Below, one piece after another: positions 8,976 through 17,383 of a DNA stretch of 64,000 bases (the first letter of the stretch is position 1; each line of letters starts with the position of its first letter). Below the pieces are notes generated by a model. It had not been told where the DNA came from. It ran no database searches and was given only the letters and a program-made list of their open reading frames with translations. A program made the translations under genes and the position numbers. This DNA comes from Nitrospira defluvii (GTDB lineage: Bacteria; Nitrospirota; Nitrospiria; Nitrospirales; Nitrospiraceae): contig FP929003.1 of the NCBI GenBank assembly GCA_000196815.1, positions 2,193,501 to 2,257,500 on the forward strand, in the 5' to 3' direction.

Positions 8976-8995
8976 GTATCCAATGGATACATGAG
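8971..8995. promoter_or_regulatory. Palindromic operator over the lexA-like start codon
   Basis: A perfect inverted repeat has 12-bp arms (CTCATGTATCCA and TGGATACATGAG) around a single central A at 8983. It covers the start codon (8973-8975) and the predicted -10 hexamer of the lexA-like gene. Position and symmetry fit an autoregulatory site for the encoded HTH repressor. Confidence 0.75.
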
Positions 8996-9012
8996 CGGAC
9001 TGTTTCTGTCAA
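8984..9012 (-). promoter_or_regulatory. Predicted sigma-70 promoter of the SOS operon
   Basis: A consensus -35 TTGACA (9007-9012) is followed by a 17-base spacer and a -10-like TATCCA (8984-8989). Transcription would begin near 8977, two or three bases before the ATG at 8975, giving a leaderless message. The -10 lies within the palindromic operator. Confidence 0.55.
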
Positions 9013-9300
9013 TGGTGATCTGAGAGGGAGAGGGTCACAGGACCTGCCGGCTTGTAATTTGAGCCGATGCGATGTGCGAACTATTCTCCGCACACATTGA
9101 CCACTGTCAAAAGGCGTTATGAAGAAACTCAACGTGCTAGAGTGGGGCGGCGCATTCATTGATCTGCTAGATTTCGGACCATTTTCGGAAGGATATTAGC
9201 CGCTGTATTCCGCGTCCTGAGCGTATGACGATGTCTGATATACTTGCCATAGTTGACCGTGGCATCGTACTTTTGACGCGCTTTTGCGGGAGATTCAGGG
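9013..9300. other. Divergent intergenic region
   Basis: The roughly 290 bases between the SOS promoter and the plus-strand gene at 9301 hold no credible gene. A GGGAG sequence about 10 bases before 9301 can serve as its SD. No convincing promoter for that gene was identified. Confidence 0.4.
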
Positions 9301-9801
9301 ATGGTACAACGCACCGCCGAGGTCACTGTGCCGCACGATAATTCTTCAGGGCCGGCAGATCCCCGGGAACTACCCGCAGAAGGAGTTCCTGGTCCTGACC
9401 TGATCGCATTGAACGGTCCGCCCCCTCTCCGCTGTCCGACCCACAAATGCGACGGGCTCCTGCGCACCGACGCTTCCGGCTACGATCCTTATACCGGGTT
9501 GGACGTACTGGTATGCACGCAGTGCAGGCATCGAGGGTTTCGATCCCGTGAAGGTGTGATCCTCTTGTTTCGAGGCGGGTATGAGTTCAAGTTCAGCTAT
9601 GGGCCGTCACTGCAGACGATCACCGTTGTGCTCAGTTCTGCGTCGGTCAATCTGTGGAGCACGCACGGTGTGAACGACGAGCAACTGGCAAAGATTGCTG
9701 CGGAGTGGAGTTTGCTGTGTGGCAATACGACGAAACGAGTTCACTTGGGCATTCCTGCTGAGGAATTCGCCGACTTCTATCTCTATTTTTGCCAAAAGTA
9801 A
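9301..9801 (+). CDS. Uncharacterised protein with zinc-ribbon-like Cys pairs
   Basis: This 166-residue protein is not recognised. After a Pro/Gly-rich leader of about 40 residues it has CPTHKC and then, about 26 residues on, CTQCRHRG, a spacing like a treble-clef or zinc ribbon. The C-terminal half (FKFSYGPSLQTITVVLSS onward) looks folded and ends in FYLYFCQK. There is no signal peptide or transmembrane helix. The start is supported by a GGGAG about 10 bases upstream. No functional partner is evident; the neighbour on the opposite strand also has an N-terminal zinc ribbon. Confidence 0.65.
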   Translation: MVQRTAEVTVPHDNSSGPADPRELPAEGVPGPDLIALNGPPPLRCPTHKCDGLLRTDASGYDPYTGLDVLVCTQCRHRGFRSREGVILLFRGGYEFKFSYGPSLQTITVVLSSASVNLWSTHGVNDEQLAKIAAEWSLLCGNTTKRVHLGIPAEEFADFYLYFCQK

Positions 9802-9903
9802 CGCGGCCGCAGTCGATACGATTCGATCTTCCTCTTGTCTCCGCGGGAACGTCTCTTCGCGATGCACGTTCGGTCATCGGAATCCACGTCGGCCTGAGAG
9901 CGA

Positions 9904-10470
9904 TCACCATTTCCCTAGCCAGTTTCGACAACCTGCATAATACGATGCAATCGCGATGGCCAGGACGAACAGAATTTGCATCACGTGTTGGACGAGCACG
10001 CTCGGGTCGATCGTTCGAGTCACGAAGAGCACGCCGGCAGCCACCAACGTGACGACGAACGTGGTGCGCTTCGGGCAGAGACTGCCGTCCCGCTTGCTCT
10101 GAGCTGCCAGCACAATCCACACGCAGGCCCAACCGATCGCCCCGACGACGAGCGCGGCGGCAAGATCGGTCATGCCGACCATCAGGCTGCTGAGCCCTAA
10201 TTCCATCTTCGGGCGGCGCGGCAGTTCGATGCGTATGCGATAGAGTTCGCCGACAGAGAGTGCCAGCCAGATCAGCAGAATGCCGAGTAGAAAACTGCCG
10301 CGTCCCATTTCGTCCGGGAACAGGCGCTTGCGAACCGTCGTGTCGGAAGCGGGTTTTATGGGGAATCCCTGGAAGTGCGGCGTAAAGTCGTAGCCGCATT
10401 CGCAATATTGAACGGCGTCAGGATTCGCCATCAGGCAACGGGGACATTCAAGCGGGGTAGGTTTGCCCAT
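9904..10470 (-). CDS. Zinc-ribbon membrane protein, function unknown
   Basis: This 188-residue protein begins with a CPRC...CECG zinc ribbon (residues 9-26), then about four hydrophobic helices: GSFLLGILLIWLALSVG, LAAALVVGAIGWACVWIVLA, TTFVVTLVAAGVLFV and ILFVLAIAIASYYAG. The design, a cytoplasmic Zn ribbon plus membrane domain, is common in uncharacterised bacterial proteins. It is transcribed divergently from the DUF423 gene 72 bases away. No strong SD is seen before 10470, so the start is moderately certain. Four Cys in the ribbon are intact, so metal binding is plausible. Confidence 0.65.
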   Translation of the reverse strand: MGKPTPLECPRCLMANPDAVQYCECGYDFTPHFQGFPIKPASDTTVRKRLFPDEMGRGSFLLGILLIWLALSVGELYRIRIELPRRPKMELGLSSLMVGMTDLAAALVVGAIGWACVWIVLAAQSKRDGSLCPKRTTFVVTLVAAGVLFVTRTIDPSVLVQHVMQILFVLAIAIASYYAGCRNWLGKW

Positions 10471-10542
10471 TTTTCAGCGAGAGTCGTGTTAGAATCGCGC
10501 GCCATGCCTTTGCCAAGGGCCGTGGCTGTTCAGGAGGATCGT

Positions 10543-10938
10543 ATGGCCGTGTCGGCGCGCTCGTTCCGGTTTGTGGTTCTCGGCGGCCTGTTCGCTGCGG
10601 CATCCGTGGCCGCAGGTGCGTTCGGCGCCCATGCGCTCAAATCGATTCTGGATCCCTCCATGCTTGCCGTTTATGAAACGGCGGCACGCTACCAACTGTA
10701 CCATGCTCTCGGTCTGTTTGTCGTAGCCTGGCTGGTTCGTGAGACGGACGATTCGCTGGCGGTGAAGGCCGGTTGGCTCTTTTGCATCGGGATTCTCCTG
10801 TTCAGCGGCAGTTTGTATATCGTAGCGCTGGCGGGAATCAAGTGGATGGGGGCATTGACTCCCCTCGGCGGTATCTCCTTTATTTCCGGATGGGCCTGTG
10901 TGGCCTGGACCGCCTGGCGTGCGGGACGTGTTCAGTGA
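10543..10938 (+). CDS. DUF423 family inner-membrane protein (YgdD-like)
   Basis: This 131-residue protein matches DUF423: an N-terminal helix ending in GAFGAHALK, the conserved YQLYHALGLF, then SGSLYIVAL and LTPLGGISFISGW, with four predicted transmembrane helices. Family function is unknown. The start at 10543 is set by the SD CAGGAGGATC; an open extension to 10375 overlaps the divergent gene and is non-coding in character. Its stop overlaps the convergent gene's stop by 7 bases. Confidence 0.85.
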   Translation: MAVSARSFRFVVLGGLFAAASVAAGAFGAHALKSILDPSMLAVYETAARYQLYHALGLFVVAWLVRETDDSLAVKAGWLFCIGILLFSGSLYIVALAGIKWMGALTPLGGISFISGWACVAWTAWRAGRVQ

Positions 10939-11906
10939 TGCTGGCGACGGGGTGACGGCGCAGGTTTTCCCCCTCCCTCCGTGACGCAAGTCGCGGTACG
11001 TTTACCGGTAATCGATCCCCATCCGCCTGCCGTATTCACAAATGTTCCTTCCAGGCGTTGGCCTTCTCCGGAAAATAGCAGACTGTCTTCCTGCACCCCC
11101 GCCCTGGTTTCCCATCGCAAATAGACGCTGTCGCCAAGGACGGTGATTTCCGCAGGACTGGTCGACGAGGCGATTCCCGCGGGGGCGAAGATCACAGCCG
11201 TCTTTTCCTCTCGATGGTTCTGATGATTGTGAATCGACCATTGCCACGTGCCGCACAATCGCGTGAGGCCGCGCTGCTGACGGACCTGATCTTTCCAATT
11301 GTACAAACGGAACCATTCCCGATGTACGGTATCGATGGCCCATATTTCGATTTGGGCGATCGTTCCCTGCAGGGGGGCGACTGCTTCCTGTGCCGGGGAT
11401 TCTTTGAGCACCATCAACAGCCGGCGCAGAGGAATCTCAAGAGGCGTACCTTCAGTCAACCAGGTGATCTGGGATTCGATTTGTCGTTGAAGGGCTTCCC
11501 GTTGTTCTGGTCCCGCGGAGGGATCGGCATCTTTGGCGGCTTGTGTCAGTTGCCATGCGGCAAGTCCCCGCACGAGCTCATTGGCCGACTTCGTGAGATC
11601 GGGGATCAGGAGCTCCTGGCTCATGGCGGGCGTGAGGCCTTTGGCTCCGAGGGTCATGGCGACGTCGTTCAACCCCAGTTGAGGGCCGACGACCGTCTTA
11701 AACAGGCTCAGCGAATCGCCCTGGGTCGGGAGGGCCGCCAGCGATGCGGCATCGGCCCGCACCAGGTCGTGAAAGGCGGGTAGGCGATTGACCAGAGTCG
11801 GTTTGGCTTGGGGCGGGGGTTCGTCGGCTTCGGCAACGACTGACGTCGTCAGCAAGGCGGTGACACAACAGGCAATGAGCAGGGTGCGAACTGAATGATT
11901 CGGCAT
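10932..11906 (-). CDS. Exported protein, function unknown
   Basis: This 324-residue protein has a clear signal peptide (RTLLIACCVTALLTTSVVAEA, cleavage after about residue 25), so it is periplasmic or secreted. The middle is helical and Gln/Glu-rich (residues 60-190). The C-terminal 90 residues look beta-rich and contain a lipocalin-like pattern (CGTWQWSIHNHQN, LEGTFVNTAGGWGSITGKR), which may be a small ligand-binding or lipocalin-like barrel; that is a weak guess. The start at 11906 is chosen because it places the signal peptide at the N-terminus and has an AAGGAAAG sequence upstream. Confidence 0.7.
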   Translation of the reverse strand: MPNHSVRTLLIACCVTALLTTSVVAEADEPPPQAKPTLVNRLPAFHDLVRADAASLAALPTQGDSLSLFKTVVGPQLGLNDVAMTLGAKGLTPAMSQELLIPDLTKSANELVRGLAAWQLTQAAKDADPSAGPEQREALQRQIESQITWLTEGTPLEIPLRRLLMVLKESPAQEAVAPLQGTIAQIEIWAIDTVHREWFRLYNWKDQVRQQRGLTRLCGTWQWSIHNHQNHREEKTAVIFAPAGIASSTSPAEITVLGDSVYLRWETRAGVQEDSLLFSGEGQRLEGTFVNTAGGWGSITGKRTATCVTEGGGKPAPSPRRQHH

Positions 11907-11999
11907 GAGTGCGAATACTTTCCTTGCGTGCGGGGCAGCGGGCGAGAGGCACTGTGCTGCGACCATCCATGACCGGCTTGCCTGGCCCATCGGTGTCCG

Positions 12000-12791
12000 C
12001 TATGTTCCCTGAAATGACGATTTGAGAAATGCGACGGTGGCGTCCCATGCCTGCGCGGTGGCCTCTGCCTGGTAGCCGGCCGGACGTGTCTCGTCACAGA
12101 AGGCGTGAGAGGCCCCGGGGTAGGTCTTGATCTCGATGCGCTTCCCTTGGCTTGCGGCGGCCCGGAGATGATCGACATCTTGCTGCGTGGCCCAGGTGTC
12201 CTGTTCGGCCTGGTGATAGAGCAACGGACTCATCATATTTGTAAGCTGGTCGGGAGCGGTGACCTTTCCGTAATAGGCGACGGCGGCTCGCAACCGCTTG
12301 CGTTGGCAGGCGAACCGGATTGCCAGACTGGCGCCCATCCCGAATCCGACGACGCCATGGATATTGCGCTTGATGTGTTGAGTGGTATTTAGATATTCGC
12401 AGCAGGTGTTGATGTCCTGCAGCAGCAGCTTTTCATTGCACTTGGCCATGAGTGCTTCTGCCACCTCGTTATTGGCCGTGACCATCCCGCCCAGCCGCCC
12501 GTATAACTTGGGAATGATCACTCCGTAGCCTTCGCAGGCCAGTCTGGCGCCGAGGTCTGTGATTTGAGAATTCAGGCCCCACCAGTCATGCAAGAGCACG
12601 ATACCAGGGTAGGCGGTCTTATCTTGCGGCCAGAACTCGATACACTCCACCTGCACGTCTTTGCTCACCCGCGTGCGGATATACGGATCCACCATGGCAT
12701 CCGTCGCGGTGGGAATTGCCATACCACTCGGAAAGCGAGCCGTACCGGTTCCGATCTGATCCAGTGAAAAGGGTGCTGCCTGAGTAGTCAT
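12000..12791 (-). CDS. Dienelactone hydrolase-like protein lacking the nucleophile
   Basis: This 263-residue alpha/beta-hydrolase aligns with dienelactone hydrolases: PGIVLLHDWWGLN near residue 62, then VVGFGMGAS at 147-155, EQDTW at 196-200 and the histidine in PGASHAF (H229). The nucleophile elbow should be G-x-C/S-x-G but reads G149-F-G151-M-G153, encoded by GGA TTC GGG ATG GGC, so the Cys/Ser is replaced by Gly while Asp198 and His229 remain. It is probably not a classical hydrolase; a binding role or another chemistry is possible. It has its own sigma-70-like promoter upstream. Confidence 0.82.
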   Translation of the reverse strand: MTTQAAPFSLDQIGTGTARFPSGMAIPTATDAMVDPYIRTRVSKDVQVECIEFWPQDKTAYPGIVLLHDWWGLNSQITDLGARLACEGYGVIIPKLYGRLGGMVTANNEVAEALMAKCNEKLLLQDINTCCEYLNTTQHIKRNIHGVVGFGMGASLAIRFACQRKRLRAAVAYYGKVTAPDQLTNMMSPLLYHQAEQDTWATQQDVDHLRAAASQGKRIEIKTYPGASHAFCDETRPAGYQAEATAQAWDATVAFLKSSFQGT

Positions 12792-12843
12792 GGGCGATGA
12801 GGTCCTTTCTCGATTGACGTCGGCTTGGGGGAATGCTTTCGGT

Positions 12844-12873
12844 ACTATAGGGAGCGTATTTGGGCGTTGTCAA
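12844..12873 (-). promoter_or_regulatory. Sigma-70-type promoter of the dienelactone hydrolase-like gene
   Basis: A consensus TTGACA (12868-12873) is followed by an 18-base spacer and TATAGT (12844-12849) on the minus strand. This gives a leader of about 45 bases to the ATG at 12791. Confidence 0.6.
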
Positions 12874-12943
12874 TCGAGGCGAGAGCTGGGTCGTCGAGGC
12901 ATATTGACCCGTTGCCGGACGGTCGGTAGAGTGCACCAGAACG

Positions 12944-13933
12944 ATGTCTCACCAACCGGATGTACCTCTTGGAATCGGACTGATCGGCGTCGGCCATCAT
13001 GGCAGCCGTTACGCCAAGCATCTTCTGCAGGACTTGCCTGAAGCACGTCTGGCGGCGGTCAGCCGTCGTCGGACCGCCGGTGGAAATGGTCTGGCCTCCG
13101 CGCCGGCTGTGCCCTGCTACCACGACTATCACGAGTTGATCGCGGATCCTCAGGTGGCGGCCGTGGTCGTCGTGACTCCACCGGAACTCAATCGGGAGAT
13201 CTGCCTGGCTGTGGTGCAGGCGCAGAAAGCACTGTTGGTTGAGAAGCCGTTGGCGATATCGGCAACGGATGCCCGTGTTATTGCCCAAGCAGCGCTGAGA
13301 AGCGGGCAGATCACGATGACTGCGCAGACGTTACGGTTTGATGCCGCCGTGGGTGTGCTGCGTGAGCGACAAGCACAGATCGGCGCCCTCCAATATCTGA
13401 GCCTGGCCAGTCGCATGGAGCCTCATGGCATGAGTGAGGACGGGCGGGGATTCGGCGGACGCGGTTGTTTGCTCGAGACCGGCATTCATCTCTTGGACTT
13501 GGCTCGTGTCTTGACTGGAGACGAGATTCATACGGTGTCTTGTGAGATGGACGTGGTGCCGCCGGGTGGCGCGGAGCGTCGGGTTCTCGGCCGTTTGACG
13601 ACTCATAGTGGTCTGGTGTGCCTTGTGGATGTGTCGCGGGTGTCATCCGGACGGGTCGGGCGAGTCGAGTTGATCGGAAGCGAAGGACAGTTATCGGCGG
13701 ACTGGTGTGGGCAGCAAGTGGCGCAGATCTCTGCCAGGCATGGTGCCGGGAACTGGTCGAGCATTGCGGAGCCGACTGTGCTCGGGACGCTCCGCGCCTT
13801 CGTCCGATCCGTGCGCACCGGCTTGCCGCCTCCGGTGACGATCGAAGACGGCAAGCGTGCGGTGGAAATTGCTGAGGCCTGCTATGCTTCAGCCAGGCAG
13901 GGTGGACGGGTTGTGCCGGTCGAGTACGAGTAA
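12944..13933 (+). CDS. Gfo/Idh/MocA family oxidoreductase
   Basis: This 329-residue NAD(P)-dependent dehydrogenase has an N-terminal Rossmann fold (GIGLIGVGHHGSRYA at residues 10-24) and the family signature EKPLA near residue 99. A C-terminal alpha/beta substrate domain contains the conserved GGRGCLLETGIHLLDL, where the His acts in catalysis in relatives. Family members oxidise or reduce sugars, inositols and related compounds; the substrate cannot be told. The SD is weak. It stands alone, convergent with the RAM-domain gene, with only one base between stop codons. Confidence 0.85.
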   Translation: MSHQPDVPLGIGLIGVGHHGSRYAKHLLQDLPEARLAAVSRRRTAGGNGLASAPAVPCYHDYHELIADPQVAAVVVVTPPELNREICLAVVQAQKALLVEKPLAISATDARVIAQAALRSGQITMTAQTLRFDAAVGVLRERQAQIGALQYLSLASRMEPHGMSEDGRGFGGRGCLLETGIHLLDLARVLTGDEIHTVSCEMDVVPPGGAERRVLGRLTTHSGLVCLVDVSRVSSGRVGRVELIGSEGQLSADWCGQQVAQISARHGAGNWSSIAEPTVLGTLRAFVRSVRTGLPPPVTIEDGKRAVEIAEACYASARQGGRVVPVEYE

Positions 13934-13934
13934 C

Positions 13935-14171
13935 CTACGTTTCCGCCACGATATGCGTGTCGGTTTCTTCCACGCCCTCGATCGCGTGAATGCGTGTAAT
14001 CACGACATCCGAGAGCGCCCGTTCGTCGGCCACATTGATGAAGACAAAAATGTCGGGTTGGCCGAAACACGCGTGAATTTGTTCCACGCCGGCAATGCTT
14101 TTCAGGGCGCTGAGCACCGGTTTGCCTTTGCCTGCCTTGACCTTGATGAGAATGTACGCTTTCGTTGCCAT
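13935..14171 (-). CDS. Stand-alone Lrp/AsnC ligand-binding (RAM) domain protein
   Basis: This 78-residue protein is just the RAM domain of Lrp/AsnC regulators: KAYILIKVKAGK at the start, VEQIHACFGQPDIFVFI in the middle and an end with IEGVEETDTHIVAE. There is no DNA-binding domain. Such small proteins usually form oligomers binding amino acids or other small effectors and may modulate a full-length partner. The start at 14171 follows a strong SD (GAGGAGG). Confidence 0.85.
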   Translation of the reverse strand: MATKAYILIKVKAGKGKPVLSALKSIAGVEQIHACFGQPDIFVFINVADERALSDVVITRIHAIEGVEETDTHIVAET

Positions 14172-14243
14172 GATGCCTCCTCGGGCTACACATCGTGAGA
14201 AAAAGTGCGATCGATATCGCCGGCGCTCGCTACTGACGGACGG

Positions 14244-14882
14244 TCATTCCGACTTTGCGCCGGGCATTTCCCGGCGACGTTGGGTATAGACCTGCTGGAA
14301 GGTCTTGCCCTGTGTGGAGAATGCGGCCCTGCTTTCTTCATACAGGCGCGCAAGAATATCGAAGTCCGGTTTGCCGATATTGAATTCACGGAATCCCTCG
14401 CTCAGTCCCTCGGCATTCCAGACATTGTTTGTGTGACCGGCGGTTATCACTGCGTCGAAGGTGTCCGCCGACCAGCCTGTCTGTCGAAAGGCGGTCTCGA
14501 CCTCCTCGGCGCGAGGACCGAGTGTGACGCGATGGGCGTCGGTAAAGAATTGCCGGATTGCGGGATGAGTACTTTTTAAGAAAGCCGATTGAAACTGGAT
14601 GACGGCCTTGATGATGCCATTGGCCTGGGGCGTGCCTTCCGGAGGCAGAATGCCGGCGTCTTCAAACGTGGCGAGCAGGGCCATGACGGATCCGATATAC
14701 ACCGACGACGTGCGGGACGGCTGGGCGACGGGCTGCATGGTGGAACCCGGTTGATTGCGCACGGGCTGACTGAGAGCAACGGCAGGGAAAAGAAGCGCCA
14801 GTGATAGTGCGGTCAGGAGAAGATGCGGTCGGTGTGAGCCTCCCAATGCCCTCGCCTGACTGGTTTCCGAATGTCCGATCAT
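14244..14882 (-). CDS. Exported protein, function unknown
   Basis: This protein of about 212 residues has a signal peptide (LLLTALSLALLFPAVALSQ) followed by a short Pro/Gln-rich linker. A helical domain begins SSVYIGSVMALLATFEDAG. The region FLKSTHPAIRQFFTDAH and the tail RLYEESRAAFSTQGKTFQQVY suggest an all-alpha periplasmic domain. The family is not recognised. The start is uncertain: the ATG at 14882 puts the signal peptide near the N-terminus, but a longer form from 14933 is open and neither has a clear SD. Confidence 0.6.
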   Translation of the reverse strand: MIGHSETSQARALGGSHRPHLLLTALSLALLFPAVALSQPVRNQPGSTMQPVAQPSRTSSVYIGSVMALLATFEDAGILPPEGTPQANGIIKAVIQFQSAFLKSTHPAIRQFFTDAHRVTLGPRAEEVETAFRQTGWSADTFDAVITAGHTNNVWNAEGLSEGFREFNIGKPDFDILARLYEESRAAFSTQGKTFQQVYTQRRREMPGAKSE

Positions 14883-15007
14883 GATGCTAGATGGACGGGC
14901 TGTACTGCGCCGACGATGACATGCTGTTGGCATGGCGCATTATACAGAACAGATGCAGGGCACGCTACAGCAGGGATGAGGAACAGCAAAGGACGGGGAG
15001 GCGGTAA

Positions 15008-15037
15008 TTGAATTCAGACGGATCGACTGCCTATAAT
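15008..15037 (+). promoter_or_regulatory. Sigma-70-type promoter of comM
   Basis: TTGAAT (15008-15013), an 18-base spacer and a perfect TATAAT (15032-15037) lie about 75 bases before the comM GTG start. Confidence 0.55.
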
Positions 15038-15114
15038 TCGGCCACTGGAGCCGGTTTGCGGCTGATTTCTTCTTGAGCACTGTTTGAGTCGAACGACGGA
15101 TACCCGGAGGGACT

Positions 15115-16644
15115 GTGCTGGCCAACGTGTTAAGTGCGGCGATTGTGGGCGTCGATGCGCACCTGGTTGACGTGGAAGTCGATATCTCTTCCGGTCTTCC
15201 TCAGTTCTCCATCGTCGGACTGCCCGATGCGACGGTGCGTGAGAGTCGTGACCGGGTTCGTGCCGCGCTCAAAAATAGTGGCTTTCACTTTCCTGTGAAA
15301 AAAGTCACGGTCAATCTGGCCCCCGCGAATATTAAGAAGGAAGGAGCCGGCCTGGATTTGGCCATTGCGCTGGGCATTCTGGCGGCAGAAGATCTCATTC
15401 CGCCTGAAGCGGTGAAGAATTTTGTGTTTGTGGGGGAACTCTCGCTGGACGGTCGCCTGAAGCCTATCCCTGGCGCGCTTTCGATCGGTGCCGTCTGTCG
15501 ACGCCGTCATCCGGTGTTGGTCTCGGCCGAGAACGCCGGGGAGGCGGCTCTGGTGGAGGGAGCAGAAGTGTTCCCGATTCATACGTTGCCGCAGGCCGTG
15601 GAATTCTTGCGCGGCACGTTGACCATTGCGAAAGTATCGGTCCCGCAGGATGGTTCGGCCTCTTCCGGCCTTCCGGAAGACGAAGATTTCGCCGACGTGA
15701 AGGGGCAGGCGCATGCGAAACGGGCCATCGAAGTGGCTGCAGCCGGCGGACATAACCTGCTCATGATGGGACCTCCGGGCGCAGGCAAGACGATGTTGGC
15801 TCGTCGCCTGCCGGGAATCTTGCCTTTGTTGGCTCAGGAGGAGGCGTTGGAGACCAGTCGCATTCATAGCGTGGTCGGGCAACTGTCCAAAGAGCAGCCT
15901 CTTATGCGGCGGCGGCCCTTTCGAGCCCCGCATCACAGTATTTCCGAGGCCGGCCTGATCGGTGGCGGAACGATACCACGGCCGGGAGAAGTCTCGTTGG
16001 CCCACAACGGCGTGCTGTTCCTGGATGAGGCCGGTGAGTTCGGGCGTGCGACGCTGGACGGACTGAGGCAACCGCTTGAGGATGGGCATGTGACCGTGAC
16101 GCGCGCCAGTGGTTCCCTTCGATTTCCTGCCCGGTTCATGCTGGTGGCTGCAATGAACCCTTGTCCCTGTGGCTACTATGGAGATCGGACCAAGGATTGT
16201 GTGTGCAGCGCCGCGCAAGTGCGACGGTATCGGGGGCGATTGTCCGGCCCGTTGCTGGATCGTCTTGATCTGCAGATTGAAGTGCCGGCTGTCCCGATTC
16301 GCGCGCTCGGCGACGACGTGGCCACCAGCGATTCTTCCGCTGTGATCCGCTCGAGGGTGATGGCTGCGCGGGCGCGGCAGGCGGAGCGGTATCGTGGTGA
16401 TGGAATTTACACCAATGCCCAATTGAAACCGCGCCACCTGAAGCAGTATTGTGCATTGGATCTGCAGAGCCGTGAGCTGCTGGAGCAGGCCATGATCCGG
16501 TTGGGGTTTTCTGCCCGTGCCCATGGACGCATCCTCCGTGTGGCGCGTACTATTGCCGACCTGGCCGAGTCTGGTAGTATCGCTCCCGCACATCTGGCCG
16601 AAGCGATTCAGTACCGGAGTTTTGATCGGCGAGTCGAGTTGTGA
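15115..16644 (+). CDS. comM: YifB/ComM family Mg-chelatase-like AAA+ ATPase
   Basis: This 509-residue protein has an N-terminal ChlI-like/Lon-fold domain (LVDVEVDISSGLPQFSIVGLPD), the AAA+ core with Walker A GPPGAGKTML and Walker B VLFLDEAGEF, and a C-terminal Mg-chelatase-associated domain (MNPCPCGYYGD, arginine-finger region). In ComM the hexamer is a helicase promoting branch migration during natural transformation; the same role here is by family. The start is a GTG preceded by CCGGAGGG. A membrane-protein gene overlaps its stop. Confidence 0.92.
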   Translation: MLANVLSAAIVGVDAHLVDVEVDISSGLPQFSIVGLPDATVRESRDRVRAALKNSGFHFPVKKVTVNLAPANIKKEGAGLDLAIALGILAAEDLIPPEAVKNFVFVGELSLDGRLKPIPGALSIGAVCRRRHPVLVSAENAGEAALVEGAEVFPIHTLPQAVEFLRGTLTIAKVSVPQDGSASSGLPEDEDFADVKGQAHAKRAIEVAAAGGHNLLMMGPPGAGKTMLARRLPGILPLLAQEEALETSRIHSVVGQLSKEQPLMRRRPFRAPHHSISEAGLIGGGTIPRPGEVSLAHNGVLFLDEAGEFGRATLDGLRQPLEDGHVTVTRASGSLRFPARFMLVAAMNPCPCGYYGDRTKDCVCSAAQVRRYRGRLSGPLLDRLDLQIEVPAVPIRALGDDVATSDSSAVIRSRVMAARARQAERYRGDGIYTNAQLKPRHLKQYCALDLQSRELLEQAMIRLGFSARAHGRILRVARTIADLAESGSIAPAHLAEAIQYRSFDRRVEL

Positions 16645-16871
16645 AGGAATCTACTGTCATCCATACGGCGCGAGTTTTCGCCTGGTGGTTCATTGTCGGC
16701 GCGACCATGGCGTTGGCAGTGATTCTGCTGCAGGGTGGGATTCGCGAGGCGCTCCAGGCTCAAGGATCGGTGTGGGAGCTCAAGCTGGTCGAGTTGTTAA
16801 CGACGATTCTGGGCGGTGGATTGTTGGGCGGCTGTATCGCGTTGATTTTGGACCGGATCAAGAAGGCATAA
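16641..16871 (+). CDS. Small two-helix membrane protein
   Basis: This 76-residue protein has two hydrophobic segments (VFAWWFIVGATMALAVILL and LLTTILGGGLLGGCIALIL) joined by a short amphipathic loop, and a basic C-terminus (DRIKKA). The GTG start overlaps the comM stop, so translation is likely coupled. It is not recognised. Confidence 0.6.
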   Translation: MKESTVIHTARVFAWWFIVGATMALAVILLQGGIREALQAQGSVWELKLVELLTTILGGGLLGGCIALILDRIKKA

Positions 16872-16913
16872 CGGGCACCTTCCGGTGTCGTGCAGGATAA
16901 AGGAGTCGCGGCG

Positions 16914-17339
16914 ATGGATATTGAAGTCGGTTCCAATCTGTATCGGAATTCCAACGGCATCATCGATATCGAAGGGGTGCCGCAATTTGAAGTGACCATC
17001 AAGGAACCGGCGCGCGCATTGCTCGTGAACTTCGCGCTGTTCGACGACGTGGGCCGCATGATGGCCAAGGTGGTCGATAGCAATCTGATCTTCAATGAGC
17101 GGCGGGCTTATCAGCTCGCCAAGAGTCCGACGAGTGTGTCGTTGAAGCACGAGGAGTCGGGAACGGTCGTGTTTGCATTGGAGTTGAAAGAGGGGGATCG
17201 GGTGGTGTTCAGCCGGGGTTCATTCCACACGATCAAGGGGCATCGCCTGGACGTGTCACAAACCGAATGGCGAATCGACAAGAAACGCTTCAGCGGGAAA
17301 GAGACGGACACAAAAGGAGGGGCGGTGTTCATCGGGTAG
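16914..17339 (+). CDS. Uncharacterised soluble protein
   Basis: This 141-residue protein contains alternating hydrophobic strands (FEVTIKEPARALLVNFALF, VSLKHEESGTVVFALEL, RVVFSRGSFHTIKGHRLDV), suggesting a beta-rich fold. There is no signal or transmembrane segment. The ATG at 16914 is preceded by AAGGAG with 9-base spacing. It follows the small membrane protein by 42 bases, so it is likely in the comM operon. Not recognised; the strand pattern suggests a small ligand-binding or structural domain. Confidence 0.65.
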   Translation: MDIEVGSNLYRNSNGIIDIEGVPQFEVTIKEPARALLVNFALFDDVGRMMAKVVDSNLIFNERRAYQLAKSPTSVSLKHEESGTVVFALELKEGDRVVFSRGSFHTIKGHRLDVSQTEWRIDKKRFSGKETDTKGGAVFIG

Positions 17340-17363
17340 CGAAGTCCCAGCGTTCCGCCCCTC
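17317..17363. terminator. Inverted repeat between convergent genes
   Basis: A perfect 9-bp stem (GAGGGGCGG with CCGCCCCTC) spans the stop of the 17339 gene and lies just beyond the clpB stop. The 29-base loop is long and there is no U-tract, so its role as a bidirectional terminator is uncertain. Confidence 0.35.
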
Positions 17364-17383
17364 TGCACTTGTGCGGTCGTTCT

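Noticed and set aside
15130-16593. Antisense frame inside comM
   Set aside because: It is a mirror of the comM codon pattern; comM has intact AAA+ motifs on the plus strand.
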